Shown: positions 9,878 to 17,643 of the stretch, piece by piece | Numbering within the stretch: position 1 is the first letter of the stretch | Layout of the letters: every line of letters begins with the position of its first letter | NCBI GenBank assembly: GCA_029980465.1 | Contig: JARYIJ010000001.1 | Coordinates: forward strand, 3,173,501 to 3,237,500 | From: Pseudolabrys sp. | Lineage (GTDB): Bacteria; Pseudomonadota; Alphaproteobacteria; Rhizobiales; Xanthobacteraceae | Direction: 5' to 3' | DNA: 64,000 nucleotides | Notes under the pieces: model-generated | Database searches by the model: none | What the model saw: only the letters and a program-made list of their open reading frames with translations | Told to the model about the DNA's origin: nothing | Made by a program: the position numbers and the translations under genes

Positions 9878-10777
9878 TTATTCGGCGATTTCCAGCGCCT
9901 CGGCGAGGATCGGCCGCTTGGCCTCGGCCCGCAGATTCCACAGCACTCCGGCGATGATAATCGCGGCGCCGAGGAAGACGAAGATATCGAGGGATTCATT
10001 GAAGAACATCCAGCCGACCACGGCGATCAGCGGGATGCGCATGAAGTCGAGCGGCACGACCAGCGTGGCGTCGCCGGCGCGGAAGGCATTGCTGAGACAG
10101 AAATGCGACGTCGTGCCGGCGATGCCGACGCCGAGCAGCGGCAGAATGTCCTTGGCGCCGAGCGTCAGGAACGCATGCAAATCGCTGCCGGCAAGCGATA
10201 TCGGAAGCTGGATCGCCATCATCCAGAACACGATCGAGAAGGTGGATTCTGTCGCCGTCAGCTTCTTGGTCGCGACCATCGTGATGGCGTAGCCGAACGC
10301 CGCGGCGAGCACGAGGAACGCGCCCGGATTGATGGCGGCGACACCGGGCCGCAGGATCACCAGCACGCCGATGAAACCGAGCACGACGACGCCGATACGG
10401 CTCGGCGTCAGCCGCTCGCTCAGCAGCCAGACGGCGAGCAGCGCCGTCCAGGCCGGCATCGTGAATTCGAGCGAGAACACCATGGCGAGCGGCAGCATCG
10501 TCAGGCCCAGCGCCCAGGCGTATTGCGCGGCATAGTGGATGACGTTGCGGACGAGATGCAGGCGCATGTGGTTGGCGCGAAACGAGGCGCGCACCGGCGG
10601 CCGCACGGCCAGCAGCGCTGTCAGTAGGCAGAGGCCGAAGCCCGACCGAATCGCCAGGATCTCGAAGATGGAAAAACCATGATTGGCGAGCAGGCGGATC
10701 GATACCGCGAGGCCGGAGAACGACAGCAGGGCGCCGACCATCCAGAGGACGACGCGGGCGAGCTTGGGAAGAGTCAC
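9878..10777 (-). CDS. EamA/DMT-superfamily transporter
   Basis: A 299-aa inner-membrane protein with about ten hydrophobic segments in two EamA halves (roughly residues 10-140 and 150-285), the usual DMT layout. Characteristic stretches are RSGFGLCLLTALL in the first half and GVAIGAT-like loops in the second. Substrate unknown; relatives export amino acids or metabolites. It lies 40 bp downstream of maiA on the same strand and may be cotranscribed. Confidence 0.88.
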   Translation of the reverse strand: MTLPKLARVVLWMVGALLSFSGLAVSIRLLANHGFSIFEILAIRSGFGLCLLTALLAVRPPVRASFRANHMRLHLVRNVIHYAAQYAWALGLTMLPLAMVFSLEFTMPAWTALLAVWLLSERLTPSRIGVVVLGFIGVLVILRPGVAAINPGAFLVLAAAFGYAITMVATKKLTATESTFSIVFWMMAIQLPISLAGSDLHAFLTLGAKDILPLLGVGIAGTTSHFCLSNAFRAGDATLVVPLDFMRIPLIAVVGWMFFNESLDIFVFLGAAIIIAGVLWNLRAEAKRPILAEALEIAE

Positions 10778-10816
10778 GAGGCTTTGCGTTCCGTAAGCAG
10801 TTGAACGAGCCGTACG

Positions 10817-11452
10817 CTATTCGGCGTCGGGCTGGTTTTCGGGCCGCGCCTTGTCGAAGGCGGCGATCTTGGCGCAGGCGGCGTCGGCGGCGACGATCTT
10901 CGGAAACTTGTCGAGCGGCACCTTGAGACGGCGCGCGTTGAACACCTGGGGCACGAGGCAGATGTCCGCCAGTGTCACCTGCGAGCCGCAGGTGTAGGGC
11001 GCTGGATCGATGAGGGCCTCGATCGCCTCGAAGCCTTCGGTGACCCAATGACGATACCAGGTGTCGATCTCGTCCTGGCTATGGCCGAGCACGTTCTTGA
11101 GATAGCGCAGCGGCGCGACGTTGTTGAGTGGATGGATGTCGCAGGCGATGATCTGGGCGATGGCGCGCACCTTGGCGCGCTCCAGCGCCTCGGCCGGCAG
11201 CAGCGGCGGCTCGGGATAGACCTCGTCGAGATAGGCGATGATCGCCATCGACTGGATGAGGACCTCGCCGCCTGATAAGGCGAGCGCCGGCAGCTTCATC
11301 TGCGGGTTGATCGCGCGGTAGTCCGGCCTGCGATTGTGGCCGCCATCCTTGGTGAGATGCACCGCCGTCATCTCATAGGACAGGCCCTTGAGATTGAGCG
11401 CGATGCGGGCGCGGTAGGCGGCGGACGAACGGAAGTAGCTGTAAAGTTTCAC
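10817..11452 (-). CDS. maiA: Maleylacetoacetate isomerase (zeta-class GST)
   Basis: Glutathione-dependent cis-trans isomerase of tyrosine/homogentisate degradation, or maleylpyruvate isomerase of gentisate degradation. The 211-aa protein begins with the zeta-class signature YFRSSAAYRARIALNLKG, which holds the catalytic Ser, and continues with NPQMKLPAL and a helical C-terminal GST domain. No other homogentisate genes are adjacent, so the choice between the two substrates is open. A MarR regulator is encoded 36 bp upstream on the same strand. Confidence 0.88.
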   Translation of the reverse strand: MKLYSYFRSSAAYRARIALNLKGLSYEMTAVHLTKDGGHNRRPDYRAINPQMKLPALALSGGEVLIQSMAIIAYLDEVYPEPPLLPAEALERAKVRAIAQIIACDIHPLNNVAPLRYLKNVLGHSQDEIDTWYRHWVTEGFEAIEALIDPAPYTCGSQVTLADICLVPQVFNARRLKVPLDKFPKIVAADAACAKIAAFDKARPENQPDAE

Positions 11453-11488
11453 GGCGATGATCCGGCAAAGCTGACAAGTCCCGCCAAT

Positions 11489-11989
11489 CTAGCCGCGGTC
11501 GCCGTGATTGGCGAGTTCAGAGCAGCATTGCGTCAGGCTGTTAAGCGCGCGATCGAGCGCCGGGCGGTCGGCCGGATCGACCACCGTGAGCAGGTCCCTG
11601 GCGAATGCGGCGGCGCGCGGCACCATATCGTCGTAGATCGCGCGTCCGCCCGGCGTCAGCGACAAGAACGCTTCGCGCAGGTCATCGCGGTTGATCTGGC
11701 GGCCGATCAGCTTGCGCTTCTCGAGTGAGGCGACCGCGCGTGAAACTTTGGTCTTGTGCATGTGGGTGTGCGCGCCGACGGCCTTTCCCGTCATCGGCCC
11801 GCAGTGGCCGAGCGTGACGAGAATGCGCCATTCCGGGATGCCGATGCCGTGATCGGCGTAGAGCTGCGACAGGGCCTGCGAGGTCAGGCCGGCCAGCAGG
11901 TTGAGCCGGTAGGGCAGGAAGGCTTTAAGGTCGAATCCAGTTGCGCCGGCCGCCTTCGTCATCGTGTCGTCGGCACGTCCATCCTGCAT
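11489..11989 (-). CDS. MarR family transcriptional regulator
   Basis: A dimeric winged-helix regulator of about 166 aa. The DNA-binding core is visible in the stretch ending THMHKTKVSRAVASLEKRKLIGR, the recognition helix and start of the wing. It is flanked by helices that start near LPYRLNLLAGLTSQAL. The start is uncertain: 11989 and 11962 (9 residues shorter) are both possible and neither has a clear ribosome binding site. It precedes maiA and the EamA gene on the same strand, so it may control them in response to an aromatic ligand; that is inference from position. Confidence 0.87.
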   Translation of the reverse strand: MQDGRADDTMTKAAGATGFDLKAFLPYRLNLLAGLTSQALSQLYADHGIGIPEWRILVTLGHCGPMTGKAVGAHTHMHKTKVSRAVASLEKRKLIGRQINRDDLREAFLSLTPGGRAIYDDMVPRAAAFARDLLTVVDPADRPALDRALNSLTQCCSELANHGDRG

Positions 11990-12107
11990 CGCCGTCCGCC
12001 GTCCAAGGGCGGCCGCATGCCGCTGCCCGTCGCGCGACCATGGCCGAAGGCGCGTAGGGAGGCAACCAGATTGGAAGGATTCTAAGCTGTATTTTGCCGA
12101 CAGGCCG

Positions 12108-12413
12108 TCAGCGGGTGCACACGATGGCGACGAACTCGCCGCAGCCGGGGCAGGCATGGCCGCTCTGGGCCGGGATCGAGCCCGTGATCTCGTCGCGGTC
12201 GACCTTGTGATACGCCGCCGCGGTGGCGAACTGGTGCGTCTTGCAGTAGGCGGCCGCGATGGCGGCGCCGCATTTCTCGCCGCTCTCGAGGCAGCGGTCG
12301 ACGCCGTAGCCGTCCGGGTTGCTGGCGACGATGAACATGCGCCGCTCGGCGTGAGCGCTGCCGATCAGGCAGAGCACGAAGATCGCGATGGCGGCGGCGA
12401 GGAGAGTACGCAT
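12108..12413 (-). CDS. Small exported Cys-containing protein
   Basis: A 101-aa protein I do not recognise. A signal peptide spans residues 1-22 (ending SAHA). The mature ~79 residues contain six Cys, including a CPGC pair near the C-terminus, suggesting disulfides or metal binding in the periplasm. It lies between the convergent end of nothing and the MarR gene on the same strand, with 119 bp to the MarR start; no operon partner is obvious. Confidence 0.7.
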   Translation of the reverse strand: MRTLLAAAIAIFVLCLIGSAHAERRMFIVASNPDGYGVDRCLESGEKCGAAIAAAYCKTHQFATAAAYHKVDRDEITGSIPAQSGHACPGCGEFVAIVCTR

Positions 12414-12713
12414 GGTGCACTCGGCATTGCAGGGCGCAGGGCTTAGCGGAAATGACCAAATGCAGTCAAAAGATTTAAGGTCTCGTTAACCGCTGTGGAT
12501 TGCCCCGTGAATTGGGCCTTTCCCGCCTGGTTTTCGCGGGCCGCTTGACGGGACAGCGCCGCTTGGCCATTGTCCGCGCCGATGAACGGCCTCGACCATA
12601 TCTGCGGCATTTGCCGCGAGATTATTATCCGCTAGCGCACCATCGCTGGCTGCGGCCGTCTTTTCTCATCGTTGTGTCAGAGAGAGCGCCCGGGGCCAGC
12701 AGGCACCGAAGGC
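12414..12713 (+). other. Intergenic region upstream of cysS, no feature identified
   Basis: About 300 bp between the divergent small exported protein and cysS. It must hold promoters for both. I see no long inverted repeat, T-box-like element, EcfG-type promoter or credible short ORF. Confidence 0.5.
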
Positions 12714-14084
12714 ATGAGTATGGAGCTCAAGCTCTACGATACGCTGACGCGCGAGAAACGTCCGTTCCGGCCGATCGATCCGGCGAACGTGCGCATGTAT
12801 GTGTGCGGGCCGACCGTCTACGACTACGCCCACATCGGCAATGCGCGGCCGGTGATCGTGTTCGACGTGCTGTTCCGGCTGCTGCGCCACATCTACGGCG
12901 ATGCGCACGTCACCTACGTGCGCAACATCACCGACGTCGACGACAAGATCAACGCGCGCGCCGCCGAGCGCAACGTCTCCATCCGCGCGCTCACCGAGCA
13001 GACCTACGCCAACTTCAAGGCCGACGTGACGGCGCTCGGCTGCCTGCCGCCGACGGTCGAGCCGCGCGCCACCGAGCATATCGAGGAGATGAAGACTCTC
13101 ATCGAGATGCTGGTGAAGAACGGCTGCGCCTATGTCGCGGAGGGCCACGTGCTGTTTCACGTCGCGGCGATGAAGGACTACGGCAAGCTGTCGAACCGCT
13201 CGCTCGACGAGATGCTGGCCGGCGCCCGCGTCGAGGTCGCGCCCTACAAGAAAGACGCGATGGACTTCGTGCTGTGGAAGCCGTCGAAGGAGGGCGAGCC
13301 GGCCTGGCCGTCGCCGTGCGGCATCGCCGCGCCCGGCCGTCCCGGCTGGCATATCGAGTGCTCGGCGATGTCGTGGAAACATCTCGGCAAGACCTTCGAC
13401 ATCCACGGCGGCGGCATCGACCTCGTCTTTCCGCACCACGAGAACGAGATCGCGCAATCGCGTTGCGCCTTTCATGCGCCGGTGATGGCGAATTACTGGA
13501 TGCACAACGGCTTCCTTCAGGTCGAAGGCGAGAAGATGTCGAAGTCGCTCGGCAACTCCGTGACGATCCACGAACTGCTGAAGGATTGGCCGGGCGAGGT
13601 GGTACGGCTGACGATGCTGCAGACCCACTATCGCCAGCCGCTGAACTGGACCGCCAACGGGATGCGTGAGGCGCAAAAAAATCTCGATCATTGGTACGAG
13701 CTGACCGCCGGCGTCGAGTCTGGCATGTTCTGCGCCGATCTCCTTGATGCGCTTGCCGATGATCTCAACACGCCGAAGGCGCTCGCTGCGCTGCACGAAT
13801 TGCGCAACGAGGCGGCAAAGGGCGCAAAGCCAGCCGCGGCCTGTCTCAAGGCCAGCGCGCAACTGATCGGCCTGCTGGAAAGACCGGCAGCCGAATGGTC
13901 GTCATGGCGGCCGGTTTCTTTCGCGCTCGATGAAGACAAGGTCGTCGACTTAATCGAGCGGCGCACCGCCGCGCGCAAAGCCAAGGACTTCAAGGAATCC
14001 GACCGCATCCGCGACGAACTCGCGAAGATGGGCGTCGTGCTCAAGGATTCCAAGGACGGCACCACATGGGAGATCGCGCGATGA
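12714..14084 (+). CDS. cysS: Cysteinyl-tRNA synthetase
   Basis: Charges tRNA-Cys. The 456-aa class I synthetase has the HIGH-type motif AHIGNARP near residue 37 and the Zn-site Cys in YVCGPTVYD. The later Zn ligands are in [13 protein letters not shown] and HHENEIAQS, and the KMSKS loop is in [11 protein letters not shown]. Two in-frame ATGs at 12714 and 12720 could serve as start. The stop overlaps the next start (ATGA at 14081), so translation of the downstream acetyltransferase is probably coupled. Confidence 0.96.
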   Translation: MSMELKLYDTLTREKRPFRPIDPANVRMYVCGPTVYDYAHIGNARPVIVFDVLFRLLRHIYGDAHVTYVRNITDVDDKINARAAERNVSIRALTEQTYANFKADVTALGCLPPTVEPRATEHIEEMKTLIEMLVKNGCAYVAEGHVLFHVAAMKDYGKLSNRSLDEMLAGARVEVAPYKKDAMDFVLWKPSKEGEPAWPSPCGIAAPGRPGWHIECSAMSWKHLGKTFDIHGGGIDLVFPHHENEIAQSRCAFHAPVMANYWMHNGFLQVEGEKMSKSLGNSVTIHELLKDWPGEVVRLTMLQTHYRQPLNWTANGMREAQKNLDHWYELTAGVESGMFCADLLDALADDLNTPKALAALHELRNEAAKGAKPAAACLKASAQLIGLLERPAAEWSSWRPVSFALDEDKVVDLIERRTAARKAKDFKESDRIRDELAKMGVVLKDSKDGTTWEIAR

Positions 14085-14584
14085 GCGCGCGGGCCCACCC
14101 GACGCTGGCGTTGCGGCCGATGCTGTCGGCCGACGTGCCGCTCATGGCCGACATCTTTCGCGCCAGCATCGCCGATCTGACCGGCGACGATTACAGCGAG
14201 CCGCAGCAGGAAGCCTGGGCGTCGGTGGCTGACGACGAGGACGAGTTCGGCCGGAAGCTCGCCGGCCAGCTCACGCTCGTCGCGACGATGGGCGGCTCGC
14301 CGGTCGGCTTCGCCTCGCTCGCCGGCACGGACACAATCGACATGCTCTACGTGCATCCCGCGGCGGCTGGGCAGGGCGCGGGCGCCATGCTCGCCGACGC
14401 GCTGGAGAAACTCGCCGGCGCGCGCGGCGCGGAGACGCTCAAGGTCGACGCCAGCGACAGCGCGGCCGGTTTTTTCCAGAAGCGTGGCTATGTTCCGCAG
14501 CGGCGCAACACCGTCGGCATCAACGACGAGTGGCTCGCCAACACCACAATGCACAAGACGTTGGGCAAGGGAGGCGTTTCATGA
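14081..14584 (+). CDS. GNAT family N-acetyltransferase
   Basis: A 167-aa acyl-CoA-dependent acetyltransferase of unknown substrate. The GNAT core shows the beta-4 strand [23 protein letters not shown] with the acetyl-CoA-binding Q/R-x-x-G-x-G/A loop, and a C-terminal FFQKRGY segment typical of the fold. Its start overlaps the cysS stop by 4 bp, and its own stop overlaps the next small ORF by 4 bp. It sits inside a tightly coupled operon running to cimA. A function in tRNA or protein modification is possible but not shown. Confidence 0.88.
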   Translation: MSARAHPTLALRPMLSADVPLMADIFRASIADLTGDDYSEPQQEAWASVADDEDEFGRKLAGQLTLVATMGGSPVGFASLAGTDTIDMLYVHPAAAGQGAGAMLADALEKLAGARGAETLKVDASDSAAGFFQKRGYVPQRRNTVGINDEWLANTTMHKTLGKGGVS

Positions 14585-14697
14585 CGAAGCCGGACACGCC
14601 GTTTCCGCGTCATTGGCTCTATTACATCGTGCTCAAGTACGGCGTGCTCATCGCCGCCGTCCTGATCGCGCTTTATGTCGCCTATCGGGTGATCTGA
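14581..14697 (+). CDS. Tiny single-pass membrane protein (38 aa)
   Basis: A 38-codon frame that starts in the ATGA shared with the acetyltransferase stop and ends at 14697, where its last base is the A of the next ATG. The product has a polar N-terminus ([12 protein letters not shown]) and one hydrophobic helix at about residues 13-36. The gapless coupling on both sides argues that it is translated. No family recognised. Confidence 0.62.
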   Translation: MTKPDTPFPRHWLYYIVLKYGVLIAAVLIALYVAYRVI

Positions 14698-14783
14698 TGG
14701 AATTGCAACGCCACCACATCATCTTCGGGGCGATCGCGCTCGTCGTCGCGCTCGCGCTCGCAGTCAACTATTACCTGTGGTGA
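14697..14783 (+). CDS. Tiny single-pass membrane protein (28 aa)
   Basis: A 28-codon frame starting at the TGATG overlap with the preceding small gene. It encodes a short basic/aromatic N-terminus (MELQRHH) followed by one hydrophobic helix of about 18 residues and ends YYLW. It stops 5 bp before the chosen cimA ATG. The product is too short for family assignment. The stop-start overlap and hydrophobic character support it, but it could serve mainly to couple translation. Confidence 0.5.
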   Translation: MELQRHHIIFGAIALVVALALAVNYYLW

Positions 14784-14788
14784 GCGAG

Positions 14789-16384
14789 ATGAAACGCGAG
14801 CGGCTCTATCTGTTCGACACGACGCTGCGCGACGGCGCGCAGACCAACGGCGTCGATTTCACCCTGGCCGACAAGCTCGCGATCGCCGGCATGTTGGCCG
14901 ATCTCGGCATCGATTATGTCGAGGGCGGCTATCCCGGCGCCAATCCGGCCGACACCGAGCTGTTCGAGAAGGATCGCGGGCTCAAGACGACCTTCACCGC
15001 CTTCGGCATGACGCGCCGGCCGGGTCGCTCGGCCTCGAACGACCCGGGCCTTGCGGCGCTGCTCGCGGCCAGGGCGGACGCCATCTGCTTTGTCGCAAAG
15101 TCATGGGACTTCCACGTCAAGGTCGCGCTGGAGACGACCAACGAGGAGAATCTCGCCTCGATCCGCGACAGCGTCGCCGCGGCCAAGACGAAAGGCCGGG
15201 AGGTGCTGCTCGACTGCGAGCATTTCTTCGACGGCTACAAGGCCAATCCGCACTATGCCCTGGCTTGCGCCAAGGCGGCCTATGACGCGGGCGCGCGCTG
15301 GGTGGTGCTGTGCGACACCAACGGCGGTACGCTGCCGCATGAGGTCGAGCGGTTCGTCGGCGATGTCTGCAGAGTCATCCCCGGCGACCACGTCGGCATC
15401 CACGCCCATAACGACACCGAGCAGGCGGTGGCCAACTCTTTCGCGGCAGTGCGTGCCGGCGCACGGCAAATCCAGGGCACGCTCAACGGCCTCGGCGAGC
15501 GCTGCGGCAACGCCAATCTCATCTCGATCATTCCGACGCTCGCGCTCAAAAGCGAATATGCCGACCGATTCGAAATCGGCGTGCCGCGCGAGAGGTTGGC
15601 CGACCTCGTGCATGTGTCGCGCAAGTTCGACGACATGCTCAACCGCGCCTCCGACCGCTATGCGCCCTATGTCGGCGAGAGCGCCTTCGCGACCAAGGCC
15701 GGCATCCACGCCTCGGCCATCGTGAAGAACCCCGGCACTTACGAGCATGTCGCGCCGGAAGCGGTCGGCAACCGGCGCAAGCTACTGGTGTCGGATCAGG
15801 CCGGAAAGTCCAACGTGCTGGCCGAGCTCGACCGCATCGGCCTCAAGGTGGAGAAGGACGATCCGCGCGTGACGCGGCTGCTCGAGACGGTGAAGGAGCG
15901 CGAGGCCGCGGGCTTCGCCTACGAAGGCGCCGACGCCTCCTTCGAATTGCTGGCGCGTCGCGCGCTCGGCGGCGTGCCGGACTATTTCGAGGTCGAGAAG
16001 TTCGACGTCAATGTCGAGCAGCGCGAAAACGCGGTCGGCAAGCGCGTGACGGTGTCGCTCGCGGTGGTCAAGGTGAAGGTCGACGGCGAGCCGCTCATTT
16101 CGGCGGCGGAGGGCAACGGCCCGGTCAACGCGCTCGATCTCGCGCTGCGCAAGGATCTCGGCAAGTACCAGAAATATATCGACGGGCTCGAGCTCACCGA
16201 TTATCGCGTGCGCATCCTCAACGGCGGCACCGAGGCTGTGACGCGCGTCCTGCTCGAAAGCCAGGACGAGTCCGGCGAGCGCTGGACCACCGTCGGCGTG
16301 TCGCCGAACATTATCGACGCATCGTTCCAGGCCTTGATGGATTCCGTCGTCTACAAGCTCGTCCGGTCCGGCGCGGCGGCCTGA
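14789..16384 (+). CDS. cimA: (R)-citramalate synthase
   Basis: Condenses pyruvate with acetyl-CoA to citramalate, a threonine-independent route toward isoleucine. The 531-aa protein starts with the HMGL-like catalytic motif LFDTTLRDGAQTNGVDF. It has the metal-binding HAHNDTE near residue 210 and the helix ending NGLGERCGNANL near 240. A C-terminal LeuA-type regulatory domain follows at about 390-520. Length and the N-terminal motif fit CimA better than 2-isopropylmalate or homocitrate synthase. GTG codons at 14777 and 14780 are possible alternative starts. It is last in the cysS operon. Confidence 0.92.
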   Translation: MKRERLYLFDTTLRDGAQTNGVDFTLADKLAIAGMLADLGIDYVEGGYPGANPADTELFEKDRGLKTTFTAFGMTRRPGRSASNDPGLAALLAARADAICFVAKSWDFHVKVALETTNEENLASIRDSVAAAKTKGREVLLDCEHFFDGYKANPHYALACAKAAYDAGARWVVLCDTNGGTLPHEVERFVGDVCRVIPGDHVGIHAHNDTEQAVANSFAAVRAGARQIQGTLNGLGERCGNANLISIIPTLALKSEYADRFEIGVPRERLADLVHVSRKFDDMLNRASDRYAPYVGESAFATKAGIHASAIVKNPGTYEHVAPEAVGNRRKLLVSDQAGKSNVLAELDRIGLKVEKDDPRVTRLLETVKEREAAGFAYEGADASFELLARRALGGVPDYFEVEKFDVNVEQRENAVGKRVTVSLAVVKVKVDGEPLISAAEGNGPVNALDLALRKDLGKYQKYIDGLELTDYRVRILNGGTEAVTRVLLESQDESGERWTTVGVSPNIIDASFQALMDSVVYKLVRSGAAA

Positions 16385-16394
16385 GGCGCGGCCG

Positions 16395-16766
16395 ATGATC
16401 GATCACGTCTCGATCCCGGTCCGCGATCTCGGCGCTGCGATGACGTTCTATGATGCCGTACTGGCGGCTTTGGGCTACGCCCGCCTCGAAACGCGTGGCG
16501 CGACCGCGGGTTACGGCAAGACATACGCCGAGTTCTGGGTGAACGCCCGCGCCGACGCTATGCCGTCCGATGGCGCCCATGTCGGCCTGCGCGCGAAAAC
16601 GACCGGGATGGTCGATGCGTTTTACGCCGCTGCGTTGGCCGCGGGCGGAGTGAGCGACGGTGCGCCGGGTCTTCGTCCCGCGCACGGCGAGGGATATTAC
16701 GCTGCCTTCATCCGCGATCCGGATGGTAACCGCATCGAGGCGGTGACGTTTATTGCTGAAAGATAG
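16395..16766 (+). CDS. Glyoxalase/bleomycin-resistance (VOC) family protein
   Basis: A 123-aa single-domain VOC protein. It opens with the metal-ligand pattern MIDHVSIPVRDLGAAMTFYD and ends with IRDPDGNRIEAVT, which holds the C-terminal Glu ligand. Two beta-alpha-beta-beta-beta modules would pair across a dimer. Substrate unknown; relatives act on glyoxal adducts or bind antibiotics. It begins 10 bp after cimA and is probably read from the same transcript. Confidence 0.85.
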   Translation: MIDHVSIPVRDLGAAMTFYDAVLAALGYARLETRGATAGYGKTYAEFWVNARADAMPSDGAHVGLRAKTTGMVDAFYAAALAAGGVSDGAPGLRPAHGEGYYAAFIRDPDGNRIEAVTFIAER

Positions 16767-16799
16767 ATAACTGCTCTCAGCGGTTCACCCATTCCGCTC

Positions 16800-16878
16800 A
16801 TTCCCGCGTAAGCGGGAATCCAGAAGACATCACGGTGCGTCTACTGCGTCTGGGTCCCCGCTTTCGCGGGACGAGCGG
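16800..16878. repeat. Dispersed palindromic repeat element (type with ATTCCCGC arms)
   Basis: Lies between the convergent VOC and LOG genes. The first hairpin has an 8-bp perfect stem (ATTCCCGC / GCGGGAAT, loop GTAA, 16800-16819). The second, near 16856-16871, has CCCGC / GCGGG arms. The architecture resembles intergenic repeats common in Bradyrhizobium relatives. Between convergent genes it may also limit read-through. Confidence 0.6.
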
Positions 16879-16891
16879 ACCAAAACGAGAT

Positions 16892-17521
16892 TCAAAGCTG
16901 ATGGGCCTGCGCGCCGGTCAGGGTCTTGTCGGCTTCGTCGATTGGCGCGGCGGCGACTTGCAGCATCGGCAGGATGTCGGTCGTCCGGTTAGCGACCAGA
17001 AGATTGAAGTCGAGATCGTCGCGGATGAATCTGAGCCGCTTCATGTGGTCGATCAGCGCACACAGCGGCTGCCAGAAGCCGTTGATGTTGGCGAGGGCGA
17101 CCGGCTTCTTGTGGCGGCCGAGCTGAACCCAGGTCAGTTGCTCGACCAGTTCCTCGAGCGTGCCGATGCCACCGGGCAGTGCGACGAAGGCGTCGGCATG
17201 CTCGAACATCTTCTGCTTGCGCTCATGCATGTCGCGCGTGACGATCAGCTTTTCGATCTGCGGGTTGGCGTGCTCGCGCTTGACGAGGAAGTCCGGGATG
17301 ATGCCGATGACCTCGCCGCCGTGGTTGAGCACGGCATGGGCGATCTCGCCCATCATGCCGACATTGCCGCCGCCGTAGACGAGGCCGATGCCGTGCTGGG
17401 CCATGATGGCGCCGAAGTCCCGCGCGGCCTGCACGAAGGCGGGATCGTTTCCCGAGCCCGAGCCGCAATAGACGCAGATTTTCCGGATTTTGCCGGCCCT
17501 GGCCGGAGAGTCGCTGGTCAT
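16892..17521 (-). CDS. LOG family protein (TIGR00730), cytokinin riboside 5'-monophosphate phosphoribohydrolase type
   Basis: A 209-aa Rossmann-fold hydrolase. It contains the two LOG signatures: GLVYGGGNVGMMG near residue 50 and the phosphate-binding PGGIGTLEEL near 116. Characterised members release free nucleobases from nucleoside 5'-monophosphates (cytokinins in plant-associated microbes, AMP in others). The signatures alone do not settle which substrate is used here. Confidence 0.9.
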   Translation of the reverse strand: MTSDSPARAGKIRKICVYCGSGSGNDPAFVQAARDFGAIMAQHGIGLVYGGGNVGMMGEIAHAVLNHGGEVIGIIPDFLVKREHANPQIEKLIVTRDMHERKQKMFEHADAFVALPGGIGTLEELVEQLTWVQLGRHKKPVALANINGFWQPLCALIDHMKRLRFIRDDLDFNLLVANRTTDILPMLQVAAAPIDEADKTLTGAQAHQL

Positions 17522-17643
17522 GGCGTGGATGTGCCCATCGTTCGCCGCGCGGTCAAGACAGGGCCTAAAAAACCGCCGGATAAGAGCCTTTTGGGCGGCG
17601 GGCCGGGTGCTGGACGGCGCAAAAGCGCCTATATGAGCCGGCG

